Shown one piece after another: positions 5,875 through 11,492 of a stretch of DNA of 11,492 nucleotides. The notes under the pieces were generated by a model. The model did not search any database, was not told the DNA's origin, and saw nothing but the letters and a program-made list of their open reading frames with translations. The DNA is taken from positions 3,871 through 15,362 of the forward strand of contig DHOI01000062.1 of the NCBI GenBank assembly GCA_002409725.1, written 5' to 3'. Origin of the DNA: Christensenella sp. UBA5394 (GTDB taxonomy: Bacteria; Bacillota; Clostridia; Christensenellales; CAG-138). Every line of letters starts with the position of its first letter. Position 1 is the stretch's first letter. The translations under genes were made by a program, and so were the position numbers.

Positions 5875-5890
5875 GGGGTAACGATGCCCT
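5875..5890. promoter_or_regulatory. LacI-family operator candidate upstream of the rbsD-led operon
   Basis: GGGGTAACGATGCCCT matches the 4799 palindrome in 12 of 16 positions and the 3587 site in 12 of 16. The shared core is GGG-AACG on the left and CC-T on the right. It is less symmetric than the other two. It lies 72 bases before the rbsD ATG and is followed immediately by another dyad (5891-5905). A poor promoter (TTGAAC at 5847-5852, no good -10) precedes it, so the exact start point is not clear. Confidence 0.5.
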
Positions 5891-5905
5891 ATCCAAATAT
5901 TGGAT
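5891..5905. repeat. Perfect dyad adjoining the rbsD-operon operator
   Basis: ATCCAA-ATA-TTGGAT is a perfect inverted repeat with a 3-base centre, abutting the operator-like sequence at 5875-5890. Some outer pairing (ATG at 5884-5886 with CAT at 5909-5911) could extend it as RNA. It may be a second protein site or a 5'-leader hairpin of the rbsD transcript; no T-run follows. Confidence 0.4.
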
Positions 5906-5961
5906 GGCCATGTCCCCTGCATGCGGACTAAGAAAGATTTGAAGAGCAAGGATGAGACAAC

Positions 5962-6360
5962 ATGAAGAGAGACCGAATTTTGAACCCCCAGATCGTAGGG
6001 GAGATCGCCGCTTTAGGCCATACGGAATACCTATGCGTAGCAGACTGCGGCTTGCCCGTTCCTAAAGGCGTAAAGGTTGTGGATGTTTCCGTGACTGCGG
6101 GCATCCCCAGATTTTTGGAAGTGCTGGAAGCGGTGGCCGACGAACTGGTGGTGGAATCCATGATCGTGGCATCGGAAATAGGAGAGAAAAATCCGGCTCT
6201 CTTGCAAAACATCAAGGATGTGTTTAATGGAAACGTACCGGTGACGATGATATCCCATGAGGAATTCAAGCAATATACTCAACGGGCGAAATGTATCATT
6301 CGAACAGGAGAGACCTCGCCTTTTGCCAATGTGATTTTGATTGGCGGGGTAAATTTTTAA
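5962..6360 (+). CDS. rbsD: RbsD/FucU-family sugar pyranase (mutarotase)
   Basis: This is a 132-residue cytoplasmic protein of the RbsD family, which interconverts beta-pyranose and beta-furanose forms of ribose or related sugars, usually as a ring-shaped oligomer. The family signature is clear: LGHTEYLCVADCGLPVP near the N-terminus carries the catalytic His 20 and Asp 28, His 99 lies in TMISHEEF, and the C-terminus reads IRTGETSPFANVILIGGV. Length matches the family. Typical RbsD proteins have PYAN in the C-terminal motif; here it is PFAN (Phe 121), so a binding-site Tyr appears replaced. AAGGA (5948-5952) is 9 bases before the ATG. It is the first gene of the transporter operon, with rbsB 62 bases downstream. 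Ribose is the default ligand of the family, but the context here makes a different sugar possible. Confidence 0.9.
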   Translation: MKRDRILNPQIVGEIAALGHTEYLCVADCGLPVPKGVKVVDVSVTAGIPRFLEVLEAVADELVVESMIVASEIGEKNPALLQNIKDVFNGNVPVTMISHEEFKQYTQRAKCIIRTGETSPFANVILIGGVNF

Positions 6361-6373
6361 AACCAGTTACCCA

Positions 6374-6390
6374 CCACACAATGCGTGTGG
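6374..6390 (+). repeat. Small stem-loop between rbsD and rbsB
   Basis: CCACAC (6374-6379) pairs with GTGTGG (6385-6390) around a 5-base loop. It is followed by AAAAATAATG rather than T residues, so it is not a terminator. It may protect the rbsB message 5' end. Confidence 0.4.
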
Positions 6391-6422
6391 AAAAATAATG
6401 AAGAAATAGAGAGGATAAGGAA

Positions 6423-7463
6423 ATGAAAAACGTTAAAAAATGGATTGCACTGTTCCTCGTTCTGGCCATGGCCTGCAGCCTTGTTGCTTGCAGCTCACAA
6501 CCTGCCACCCCTGTCGATAACGACAGCGAGCCCGCGGCCCCTGCAGAAACCGATGCGGGCGACGGCAAGTTGAGCATCGGTTTCTCCTTGCCTTCCCTGA
6601 ACTTCCCCTTCTATGTGCGCATGTATGATACCTTCGTGGAAGAATGTGAAAAACGGGGTTGGACCTACCAGTTTGTGGATGGCAACCTGGATTCCGCCGT
6701 ACAGCTCTCCGGCTGCAATGACCTCATCAACAAAGATATCGATATTCTTGTAATGGCTACTTGGTGGATCGACGCTATGCAGGATGTGTTTGATCAGTGC
6801 GAACAGCGCGGCATTCAAGTGTACCTGATGGACAACATGGAGATACCCGATGTTGCCAAAAACGCCATTACCTTTACTACCGGCACGGATAATTATAACG
6901 CCGGCTGGGTAGGCGGCACCTGGGCGGCTGAGCAACTCAAGGCCCAAGGAAAGACCTCGCTGAACCTGGTGACTGTTCGCAGCAACAACGAAATGCCCCT
7001 CAGGCGTTGCAGTGGCTTTAGCGATGCCCTCACAGCCAACGGTATCAACCTTACCATTTTGCAGGAATACGATGCCGGCGAGCGCCCCAAGGCCATGACC
7101 GTTATCGAGGATGCGCTCGTGACTTATAACAACGTGGATATGATCTTTGGCGCCAGTGCCCAGGATTCCTTGGGTGCCTACGATGCCTGCGTGGCCGCCA
7201 ACCGCACCGAAGTGCTGGCGTTTGGTTTTGACGGCGAAGACGACGAGATTTCCCTGATCGATAAGGGCACCCAGTACATGGCCACCATTACCCAGGACCC
7301 CGTTAGCATGTCCCGTTTGGTAGCCGAGAAGATCCAGGATCACTACGTGGATGGCAATCCCATCGACCAGGCTATTGAGACCCCTGCCGGCGTATATTGC
7401 AGCCAGGGCCAGCTGGACGGCGCCACCATCCTAGAGGGCAAGCCCGCCCCCGAAGCAAAATAA
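6423..7463 (+). CDS. rbsB: Sugar ABC transporter substrate-binding lipoprotein, RbsB-like
   Basis: This is a 346-residue extracytoplasmic binding protein. The N-terminus has a basic start (MKNVKKW), a hydrophobic core and a lipobox LVAC with the modified Cys at residue 23, then a Ser/Pro/Ala/Asp-rich linker, so the protein is anchored to the outer face of the membrane as in Gram-positives. The mature part opens LSIGFSLPSLNFPFYVRMYD, the first strand and ligand loop of the RbsB/Peripla_BP_4 fold, and later shows DILVMATWW, TTGTDNYNAGW and a second-lobe AFGFDGEDDE motif. Aromatic residues in the binding loops suit a sugar ring. GAGGA (6411-6415) is 7 bases before the ATG. ATPase and permease genes follow. 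Class is certain; the ligand (pentose, hexose, polyol or glycoside) is not readable from sequence. Confidence 0.9.
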   Translation: MKNVKKWIALFLVLAMACSLVACSSQPATPVDNDSEPAAPAETDAGDGKLSIGFSLPSLNFPFYVRMYDTFVEECEKRGWTYQFVDGNLDSAVQLSGCNDLINKDIDILVMATWWIDAMQDVFDQCEQRGIQVYLMDNMEIPDVAKNAITFTTGTDNYNAGWVGGTWAAEQLKAQGKTSLNLVTVRSNNEMPLRRCSGFSDALTANGINLTILQEYDAGERPKAMTVIEDALVTYNNVDMIFGASAQDSLGAYDACVAANRTEVLAFGFDGEDDEISLIDKGTQYMATITQDPVSMSRLVAEKIQDHYVDGNPIDQAIETPAGVYCSQGQLDGATILEGKPAPEAK

Positions 7464-7492
7464 GGTTTAGAACCAGATGTAAATCACTCGCA

Positions 7493-7535
7493 GCCTGCGG
7501 AAGAGCACAAGGATCTCCGCGCTTCTTCCGCAGGC
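7493..7535 (+). repeat. Strong intercistronic hairpin between rbsB and rbsA
   Basis: GCCTGCGGAAGA (7493-7504) and TCTTCCGCAGGC (7524-7535) are perfectly complementary over 12 bases, with further pairing if one base is bulged. The 19-base loop contains GGATCTCC. The following bases, ATCCTAATTTATAC, contain no T-run. It lies 30 bases after the rbsB stop and 44 before the rbsA start. Such stems commonly stabilise the upstream binding-protein message or cause partial termination, so that binding protein exceeds ATPase. Confidence 0.65.
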
Positions 7536-7579
7536 ATCCTAATTTATACACAATTTACCTTAAGAAAGAAGGGTGTATA

Positions 7580-9076
7580 GTGCAAACGGAACAAAGCGAC
7601 ATCCTCAAGCTTACCAATGTGAACAAGTCGTTCCCGGGTGTGAAAGCCCTATGCAACATGTGCATGACGGTAAAAAAGGGGGAAGTGCATGCATTGGTGG
7701 GTGAAAATGGCGCTGGAAAGTCCACCCTGATGAAAATATTGTCCGGTGCCTATATCAAAGATAGCGGCACCATTGAATTCTGCGGGCACGAGGTGGAGAT
7801 CACCTCGCCCAAACAAGCGGAACGGCTAGGCATCTCCATCATATACCAAGAGCTTAACTTGATGAAAAAGCTGAGCGTTGCGGAAAATGTTTTTCTAGGG
7901 CGTTATCCCCGAAAAAATGGGTTCATCGACTGGAAACAGATGAACAAAGACGCCAAGGAATTATTTGATACCTTTGACATAAAAATGGATGTTACCGCCA
8001 TGGTCCGTTCCTTGAGCTTGGCACAACAGCAATTGGTAGAGATCATCAAAGCGGTCAGCATCAACTCCCAGGTGGTTATTATGGACGAGCCTACCTCTTC
8101 CCTGACCGCCAGCGAGACCGAGACTTTGTTCCGCATTATACAGACCCTAAAAGATAGGCACATTGCCGTTATCTTCATCACCCATCGCCTGGATGAGATA
8201 TTCCGAATCTGCGACCGCCTTACCGTATTGCGGGATGGCTGCTTTGTAGGCACCAAAGCCGTGCACGAGGTGACGAAGTCCGAGTTGATCAGCATGATGA
8301 TCGGCAGAGAGCTGACCCAGCAATTCCCGCCCAGAAAAGTAACCCTTGGCGAAGTTTCGCTTGAGGTGTGCAATCTATCGGACGGCTACCGGGTGAAGGA
8401 TGTGTCATTCTCAGCGCGGCGGGGTGAGGTGTTGGGCTTTGCGGGCCTGGTGGGTGCGGGCCGCACCGAGACCATGCGCTTAATCTTTGGGGCCGATCCT
8501 AAGACGTCGGGCGTTGTCCGCATAAACGGCACAGAGGTAAACATCCGGAATCCTCGGCAGGCAGTGCGCCAAAAAATAGGCTTTGTTACCGAAAACCGCA
8601 AGGAGGAGGGGCTATTCCTCTCTTTGCCGATAAAAGTAAACATTGCCATGGTAGCTTATAAGAAGATCCTGACGCGGTCATTCTTCAACTTCAAAAAAGA
8701 ACGTCAGGTGGCAGAACAGTATGTTAATGACCTGCATATCGTCACTCCTTCGGTAGATCAGATCGCCATGTTGCTTTCGGGCGGCAACCAGCAGAAGGTA
8801 GTTTTGGCCAAGTGGCTCCTACCCGATTCTGAAATCGTTATTTTTGATGAGCCTACCCGGGGGATAGACGTGGGAGCAAAGCTCGAGATTTACACCATTA
8901 TCAATAACCTTGCGGCAGCCGGCAAAACCATTATTGTCGTATCCTCCGAAATGGAAGAAGTGCTGGGCATCAGCGATCGGATTATTGTAATGCGGGAAGG
9001 CCGCGTGGTGGGCGAATTGGCAAAAGATCAGTTTTCGCAGCAGGCCGTTACAGAATTAGCCATTGGAGGAGTATGA
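7580..9076 (+). CDS. rbsA: Sugar ABC transporter ATPase, tandem-domain RbsA/MglA type
   Basis: This 498-residue protein has two ABC domains and energises import through the permease at 9078. In the N-terminal domain, Walker A GENGAGKST is at 41-49, the Q-loop Gln at 90, a degenerate signature LSLAQQQ at 145-151, Walker B VVIMDEP at 165-171 and the switch His 202 in ITHRLDE. The C-terminal domain has the usual degenerate Walker A (GLVGAGRTE, no Lys), a canonical LSGGNQQ at 399-405 and Walker B IVIFDEP at 419-425 followed by TRGIDVGAK. This asymmetry is typical of carbohydrate uptake transporter-2 ATPases. The start is GTG 7580, where AGAAGGG (7567-7573) lies 6 bases upstream and homologues begin. 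The open frame reaches back to 7397, but that stretch overlaps rbsB and is non-coding. One base separates its stop from the rbsC start. Confidence 0.93.
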   Translation: MQTEQSDILKLTNVNKSFPGVKALCNMCMTVKKGEVHALVGENGAGKSTLMKILSGAYIKDSGTIEFCGHEVEITSPKQAERLGISIIYQELNLMKKLSVAENVFLGRYPRKNGFIDWKQMNKDAKELFDTFDIKMDVTAMVRSLSLAQQQLVEIIKAVSINSQVVIMDEPTSSLTASETETLFRIIQTLKDRHIAVIFITHRLDEIFRICDRLTVLRDGCFVGTKAVHEVTKSELISMMIGRELTQQFPPRKVTLGEVSLEVCNLSDGYRVKDVSFSARRGEVLGFAGLVGAGRTETMRLIFGADPKTSGVVRINGTEVNIRNPRQAVRQKIGFVTENRKEEGLFLSLPIKVNIAMVAYKKILTRSFFNFKKERQVAEQYVNDLHIVTPSVDQIAMLLSGGNQQKVVLAKWLLPDSEIVIFDEPTRGIDVGAKLEIYTIINNLAAAGKTIIVVSSEMEEVLGISDRIIVMREGRVVGELAKDQFSQQAVTELAIGGV

Positions 9077-9077
9077 T

Positions 9078-10046
9078 ATGAAAGCCGGAAAAGAAAATAA
9101 TTGGGGACATAAAATAGCAGGTATTGGAAATTCGCTGGGCGCATGGCTTATCGTTATCCTGATGGCGCTAATTTTGTCCGTCACGACAAAAGCCTTCCTT
9201 ACCCCGAACAATATCATCAATGTCGTACGCCAGATCAGCGTAAACGCCATGGTGGCGCTAGGCGCATCCTTTGTGGTGTTGGGCGGTGAAATCGACCTTT
9301 CAACCGGTATGGCCTCTACCTTTGCCGGCTGCAACGCTGCCCTGATGATGACAAAGCTGGGTATGCCCATGATTCCTGCAATTATCATCTGCCTTGTGGT
9401 GGGCGTTTTGGTAGGCTGCTTTACCGGTTTTATCGTCACGATCTTAAAGATCCCCGCGTTTATCGGTTCCCTGGGCGTGCAGTACATGGTACAGGGTGCC
9501 ACGCTACTGTTGACCAACAGCATGCCTATCAGCGGCCTATCCGAAGAGTTTTTGGTGCTGGGGCGCGGCTATATTGCCAACGTAATTCCCGTGCCCACGG
9601 TGATCATGGCCGTGTTCATCATCATCGGCGCTATTGTGCTCAAATATACCCCCTTTGGCCGTAGCGTCATCTCCGTTGGTGAAAACGCCACTGCCGCCCG
9701 GCTTTCGGGCATCGATGTGACCCGCACCAAAATCGCCATTTTTGCCATATGCGGATTTTGCGCGGCAGCTGCGGGTATCGTGCAGGCTTCGCGCCTATCC
9801 TCGGGTCAACCGGCTTCCGGCGGAGACCTTTCCCTGCAGGCGTTGGCGGCGGTGTATGTGGGCGGCACGTTCAAAGGCAGCATGCTCAACACCCTGGCAG
9901 GTGCCTTGGCGCTGGGCCTTGTGAACAACGGCTTGAACCTAATGGGTATAAACCCCTACTGGCAGAAGATGGCCTTGGGCATTATCATTGTGCTGGCCGT
10001 GCTGTTCGATCAATATCGCATCAAAAAATCCACGGCCCGTAAATAG
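9078..10046 (+). CDS. rbsC: Sugar ABC transporter permease, RbsC-like
   Basis: This is a 322-residue integral membrane permease of the BPD_transp_2 family, forming the channel with the RbsA-like ATPase. Hydrophobic helices are obvious: WLIVILMALILSV, a segment around AMVALGASFVVL, IPAIIICLVVGVLVGCF, VIMAVFIIIGAIVL, IFAICGFCAAAAGIV, and a C-terminal ALGIIIVLAVLF. The conserved LGGEIDLSTGM motif follows the second helix, and the cytoplasmic loop with TPFGRSVISVGENATAARLSGID is the ATPase coupling region. The ATG at 9078 is preferred to the in-frame TTG at 9063, because GGAGG at 9065-9069 lies 8 bases upstream of it. The start is two bases past the rbsA stop, a translationally coupled arrangement. 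Family assignment is secure; specificity comes from the binding protein. Confidence 0.92.
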   Translation: MKAGKENNWGHKIAGIGNSLGAWLIVILMALILSVTTKAFLTPNNIINVVRQISVNAMVALGASFVVLGGEIDLSTGMASTFAGCNAALMMTKLGMPMIPAIIICLVVGVLVGCFTGFIVTILKIPAFIGSLGVQYMVQGATLLLTNSMPISGLSEEFLVLGRGYIANVIPVPTVIMAVFIIIGAIVLKYTPFGRSVISVGENATAARLSGIDVTRTKIAIFAICGFCAAAAGIVQASRLSSGQPASGGDLSLQALAAVYVGGTFKGSMLNTLAGALALGLVNNGLNLMGINPYWQKMALGIIIVLAVLFDQYRIKKSTARK

Positions 10047-10102
10047 GCTCCCTTAAGAAATCAGAAGGATTACTTATATTAGTATAAAAGGAGATTGTGG
10101 AC

Positions 10103-10837
10103 ATGAAAAAGGCATTTATTTTCTACGGTGGCTGGGATGGACACGAACCCGAAAAGGTAAGCAAGCGCTACCAGGATATGTTGGAGAAGGAGGGATTTCA
10201 GGTTATCCGCGAGGCCTCCATGGATCGGCTTGCGGATGAGGAATTTTTGAAGAGCCAGGATTTAATCGTGCCGCTCTGGACCCAAGGGCAGATGGATGAC
10301 CGTTATGCTTTCCACGTATCCTCCGCTGTGGAATCGGGCGTAGGCATTGCTGGCAACCATGGCGGCATGTGCGACTCCTTCCGCTGGAATATTGAATGGC
10401 AGTTTATGACGGGCAGCCAGTGGGTATCCCACCCCGGCGATACCTGGTACCATCATATTTCCGATCTCTCTAAGGAAAACCTGGATTATGTAACCAAGTA
10501 TTATCCCTCTCCCGAGGGCGCTTTTGAGACCGATTACCGGGTAAACGTACGCAGGGGCGTGGCTTCTCCCATTGTGGAAGGCATCGAGGATTTTGATGTG
10601 CACTCCGAGCAGTATTACCTGCATCTGGACCCCAGCGTGAACGTGCTGGCCACCACACTGGTGCATACTGTGGGCCCCCACAGCGCAAATGGGCCGGTGC
10701 AAATGCCGGTGGTGTATACCAAGCTATGGGGCAAAGGCCGGGTGTTCTACTGCTCCCTGGGCCATGTCGATAAGATCTTTGAGATTCCCCAGGTGGCGGA
10801 ACTCACCAGAAGGGGATTCCTCTGGGCGGCCCGCTAA
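10103..10837 (+). CDS. ThuA-like domain protein
   Basis: This 244-residue protein resembles the ThuA (trehalose-utilisation-like) family, which has a glutamine-amidotransferase-like flavodoxin fold. The N-terminus AFIFYGGWDGHEPEKV matches the opening strand and the Gly-His segment of ThuA. The middle holds SGVGIAGNHGGMCDSF, where the family usually has a Gly-rich turn after a strand, and WQFMTGSQWVSHPG. The C-terminal part includes VVYTKLWGKGRVFYCSLGH, the characteristic strand-turn-strand ending in GH. ThuA genes recur in operons for disaccharides, glycosides or keto-sugars; their enzymology is not settled. ATG 10103 is preferred over GTG 10097, since AAGGAG (10088-10093) is 9 bases from the former and only 3 from the latter. 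It follows rbsC after 56 bases and is probably in the same operon. Confidence 0.85.
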   Translation: MKKAFIFYGGWDGHEPEKVSKRYQDMLEKEGFQVIREASMDRLADEEFLKSQDLIVPLWTQGQMDDRYAFHVSSAVESGVGIAGNHGGMCDSFRWNIEWQFMTGSQWVSHPGDTWYHHISDLSKENLDYVTKYYPSPEGAFETDYRVNVRRGVASPIVEGIEDFDVHSEQYYLHLDPSVNVLATTLVHTVGPHSANGPVQMPVVYTKLWGKGRVFYCSLGHVDKIFEIPQVAELTRRGFLWAAR

Positions 10838-10847
10838 CCGGGAACAC

Positions 10848-10878
10848 GAGCGCTCCGGCATTTTAAGCCGGGGCGCTC
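10848..10878 (+). repeat. Strong GC-rich hairpin between the thuA-like and mlrC-like genes
   Basis: GAGCGCTCCGGC (10848-10859) pairs with GCCGGGGCGCTC (10867-10878) over 12 pairs including one T-G, with a 7-base loop ATTTTAA. The tail TCTACATAAG is not a T-run. It begins 11 bases after the thuA-like stop and ends 25 bases before the next ribosome binding site. It could be a partial terminator or an mRNA-stability element. Confidence 0.55.
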
Positions 10879-10916
10879 TCTACATAAGCATAGATTTGCT
10901 GTAAGGAGGAAGGCCC

Positions 10917-11492
10917 ATGAAAGTGCTGATCGGCGCTTTTGCCCATGAATCCAATGACTTCTGCCCAAACCAAACGACCCGTGCTATGTTTGAATACTAT
11001 GAAGGCCAGGCTGTTCTCGATCATCTGCCTGTGGCGGATATCTTTGAAAAGGCAGGCATTGAGATGGTGCCCGCCATTTACGCTTGCGCCCAATCCTACG
11101 GGCCGGTGGAAACGGAAACGTATCTGTATTTTGAAGAACAGATACTGAATGCCGCCAGGCAGGCCCCGGATATTGACGGAGTTTGGATGTTTCTACACGG
11201 CGCTATGAACGTGGTTGCTATCGGCAGCGGAGAATACCGGCTGGCAAGCCGCCTGCGTCAAGTCTTAGGAGAGCGGTGCGTTCTTGCTTTTGGGATGGAC
11301 CTGCACGGAAACATAGAACCCGATTTCGCCAACGTGGCCAATATTTTTCGCTGTTACCACACCGCTCCCCATACGGACCAGGCAGACACCTATCGCCGCA
11401 CCGCCCGCCTGTTGGTGGAGTATCTGCAAAAAGGCTACCATTGCCGCACCCAGCTTCGCAAGCTCCCCATGATCTTCCCCGGGGAAGATCAT
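10917..11492 (+). CDS. MlrC-like (M81) metalloprotein, N-terminal part, cut by window end
   Basis: An open frame of 192 codons runs off the window end; full-length MlrC proteins are about 480-520 residues, so roughly the first 40 percent is seen. Family markers are HESNDF (residues 10-15), LHGAM (93-97), MDLHGN (127-132) and YHTAPHTD (147-154). These correspond to the HESN, HGAM, DLHAN and YRTYPHxD motifs of the DUF1485/MlrC N-terminal domain. Asp 128, His 130 and His 152 are the likely metal ligands. The name comes from a microcystin-degrading peptidase, but most relatives sit in sugar or amino-acid operons and have unknown substrates, probably as hydrolases or amidases. AAGGAGG (10903-10909) is 7 bases before the ATG. 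It follows the thuA-like gene by 79 bases with a hairpin between them. Confidence 0.88.
   Translation, partial: MKVLIGAFAHESNDFCPNQTTRAMFEYYEGQAVLDHLPVADIFEKAGIEMVPAIYACAQSYGPVETETYLYFEEQILNAARQAPDIDGVWMFLHGAMNVVAIGSGEYRLASRLRQVLGERCVLAFGMDLHGNIEPDFANVANIFRCYHTAPHTDQADTYRRTARLLVEYLQKGYHCRTQLRKLPMIFPGEDH

Noticed and set aside
6424..6440. Fourth LacI operator around AACGTT at the rbsB start codon
   Set aside because: Only the AACGTT core is shared; the flanking GGG and CCC arms are absent, and it lies in the coding start.
6495..7343. Antisense frame (282 codons) opposite rbsB
   Set aside because: It lies wholly within the confident rbsB gene on the other strand and shows no motifs; an effect of codon bias.
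7397..7579. Upstream extension of the RbsA frame from 7397
   Set aside because: It overlaps the rbsB end and the intercistronic hairpin, and the translated segment is unlike any ABC ATPase N-terminus. GTG 7580 has a well-placed ribosome binding site.
1..11492. CRISPR array, tRNA, rRNA, transposase or phage genes
   Set aside because: No evenly spaced repeats, cloverleaf-like segments, transposase motifs or integrase motifs were seen on either strand.

Overview
The window looks like a chromosomal segment of a Gram-positive, Clostridia-type bacterium (Firmicutes; a Christensenellales- or Oscillospirales-like member is a guess). The reasons are strong AGGAGG-type ribosome binding sites, near-consensus housekeeping promoters (TTGACA/TATAAT), a lipoprotein-type sugar-binding protein and moderate to fairly high GC. 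No rRNA, tRNA, CRISPR array, insertion sequence or phage gene was seen.

Region 1 (1-2119, + strand) is a two-gene unit. It encodes a PLP-dependent alpha-oxoamine synthase that most resembles bacterial serine palmitoyltransferase, followed by a short-chain dehydrogenase/reductase. The pair could make and then reduce a 3-keto long-chain base (a sphingoid-like lipid), which would be unusual for a Firmicute. Region 2 (2120-2438) is non-coding. It holds two inverted repeats, and a possible promoter upstream of a long hairpin that may be a bidirectional terminator or the end of a small RNA. Region 3 (2439-3302, - strand) is a single gene for an uncharacterised TIM-barrel, aldo/keto-reductase-like protein with its own promoter.

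Region 4 (about 3480-11492, + strand) is a sugar or sugar-derivative utilisation locus. In order it encodes a medium-chain dehydrogenase, a LacI-family repressor, an RbsD-like pyranase, a complete RbsB/RbsA/RbsC-type ABC importer, a ThuA-like protein and an MlrC-like metalloprotein cut by the window end. Three related 16-bp operator-like sequences sit in front of the dehydrogenase (3587-3602), the repressor gene (4799-4814, a perfect palindrome) and the rbsD-led operon (5875-5890). This suggests that the local repressor controls all three units, including itself.

The importer and RbsD point to a pyranose-type ligand. However, there is no ribokinase, and an oxidoreductase, a ThuA protein and an MlrC protein are present instead. 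This suggests an oxidative route for an unidentified sugar, polyol or glycoconjugate rather than ordinary ribose use. Hairpins in the gaps rbsD-rbsB, rbsB-rbsA and thuA-mlrC probably tune relative expression along the long transcript.
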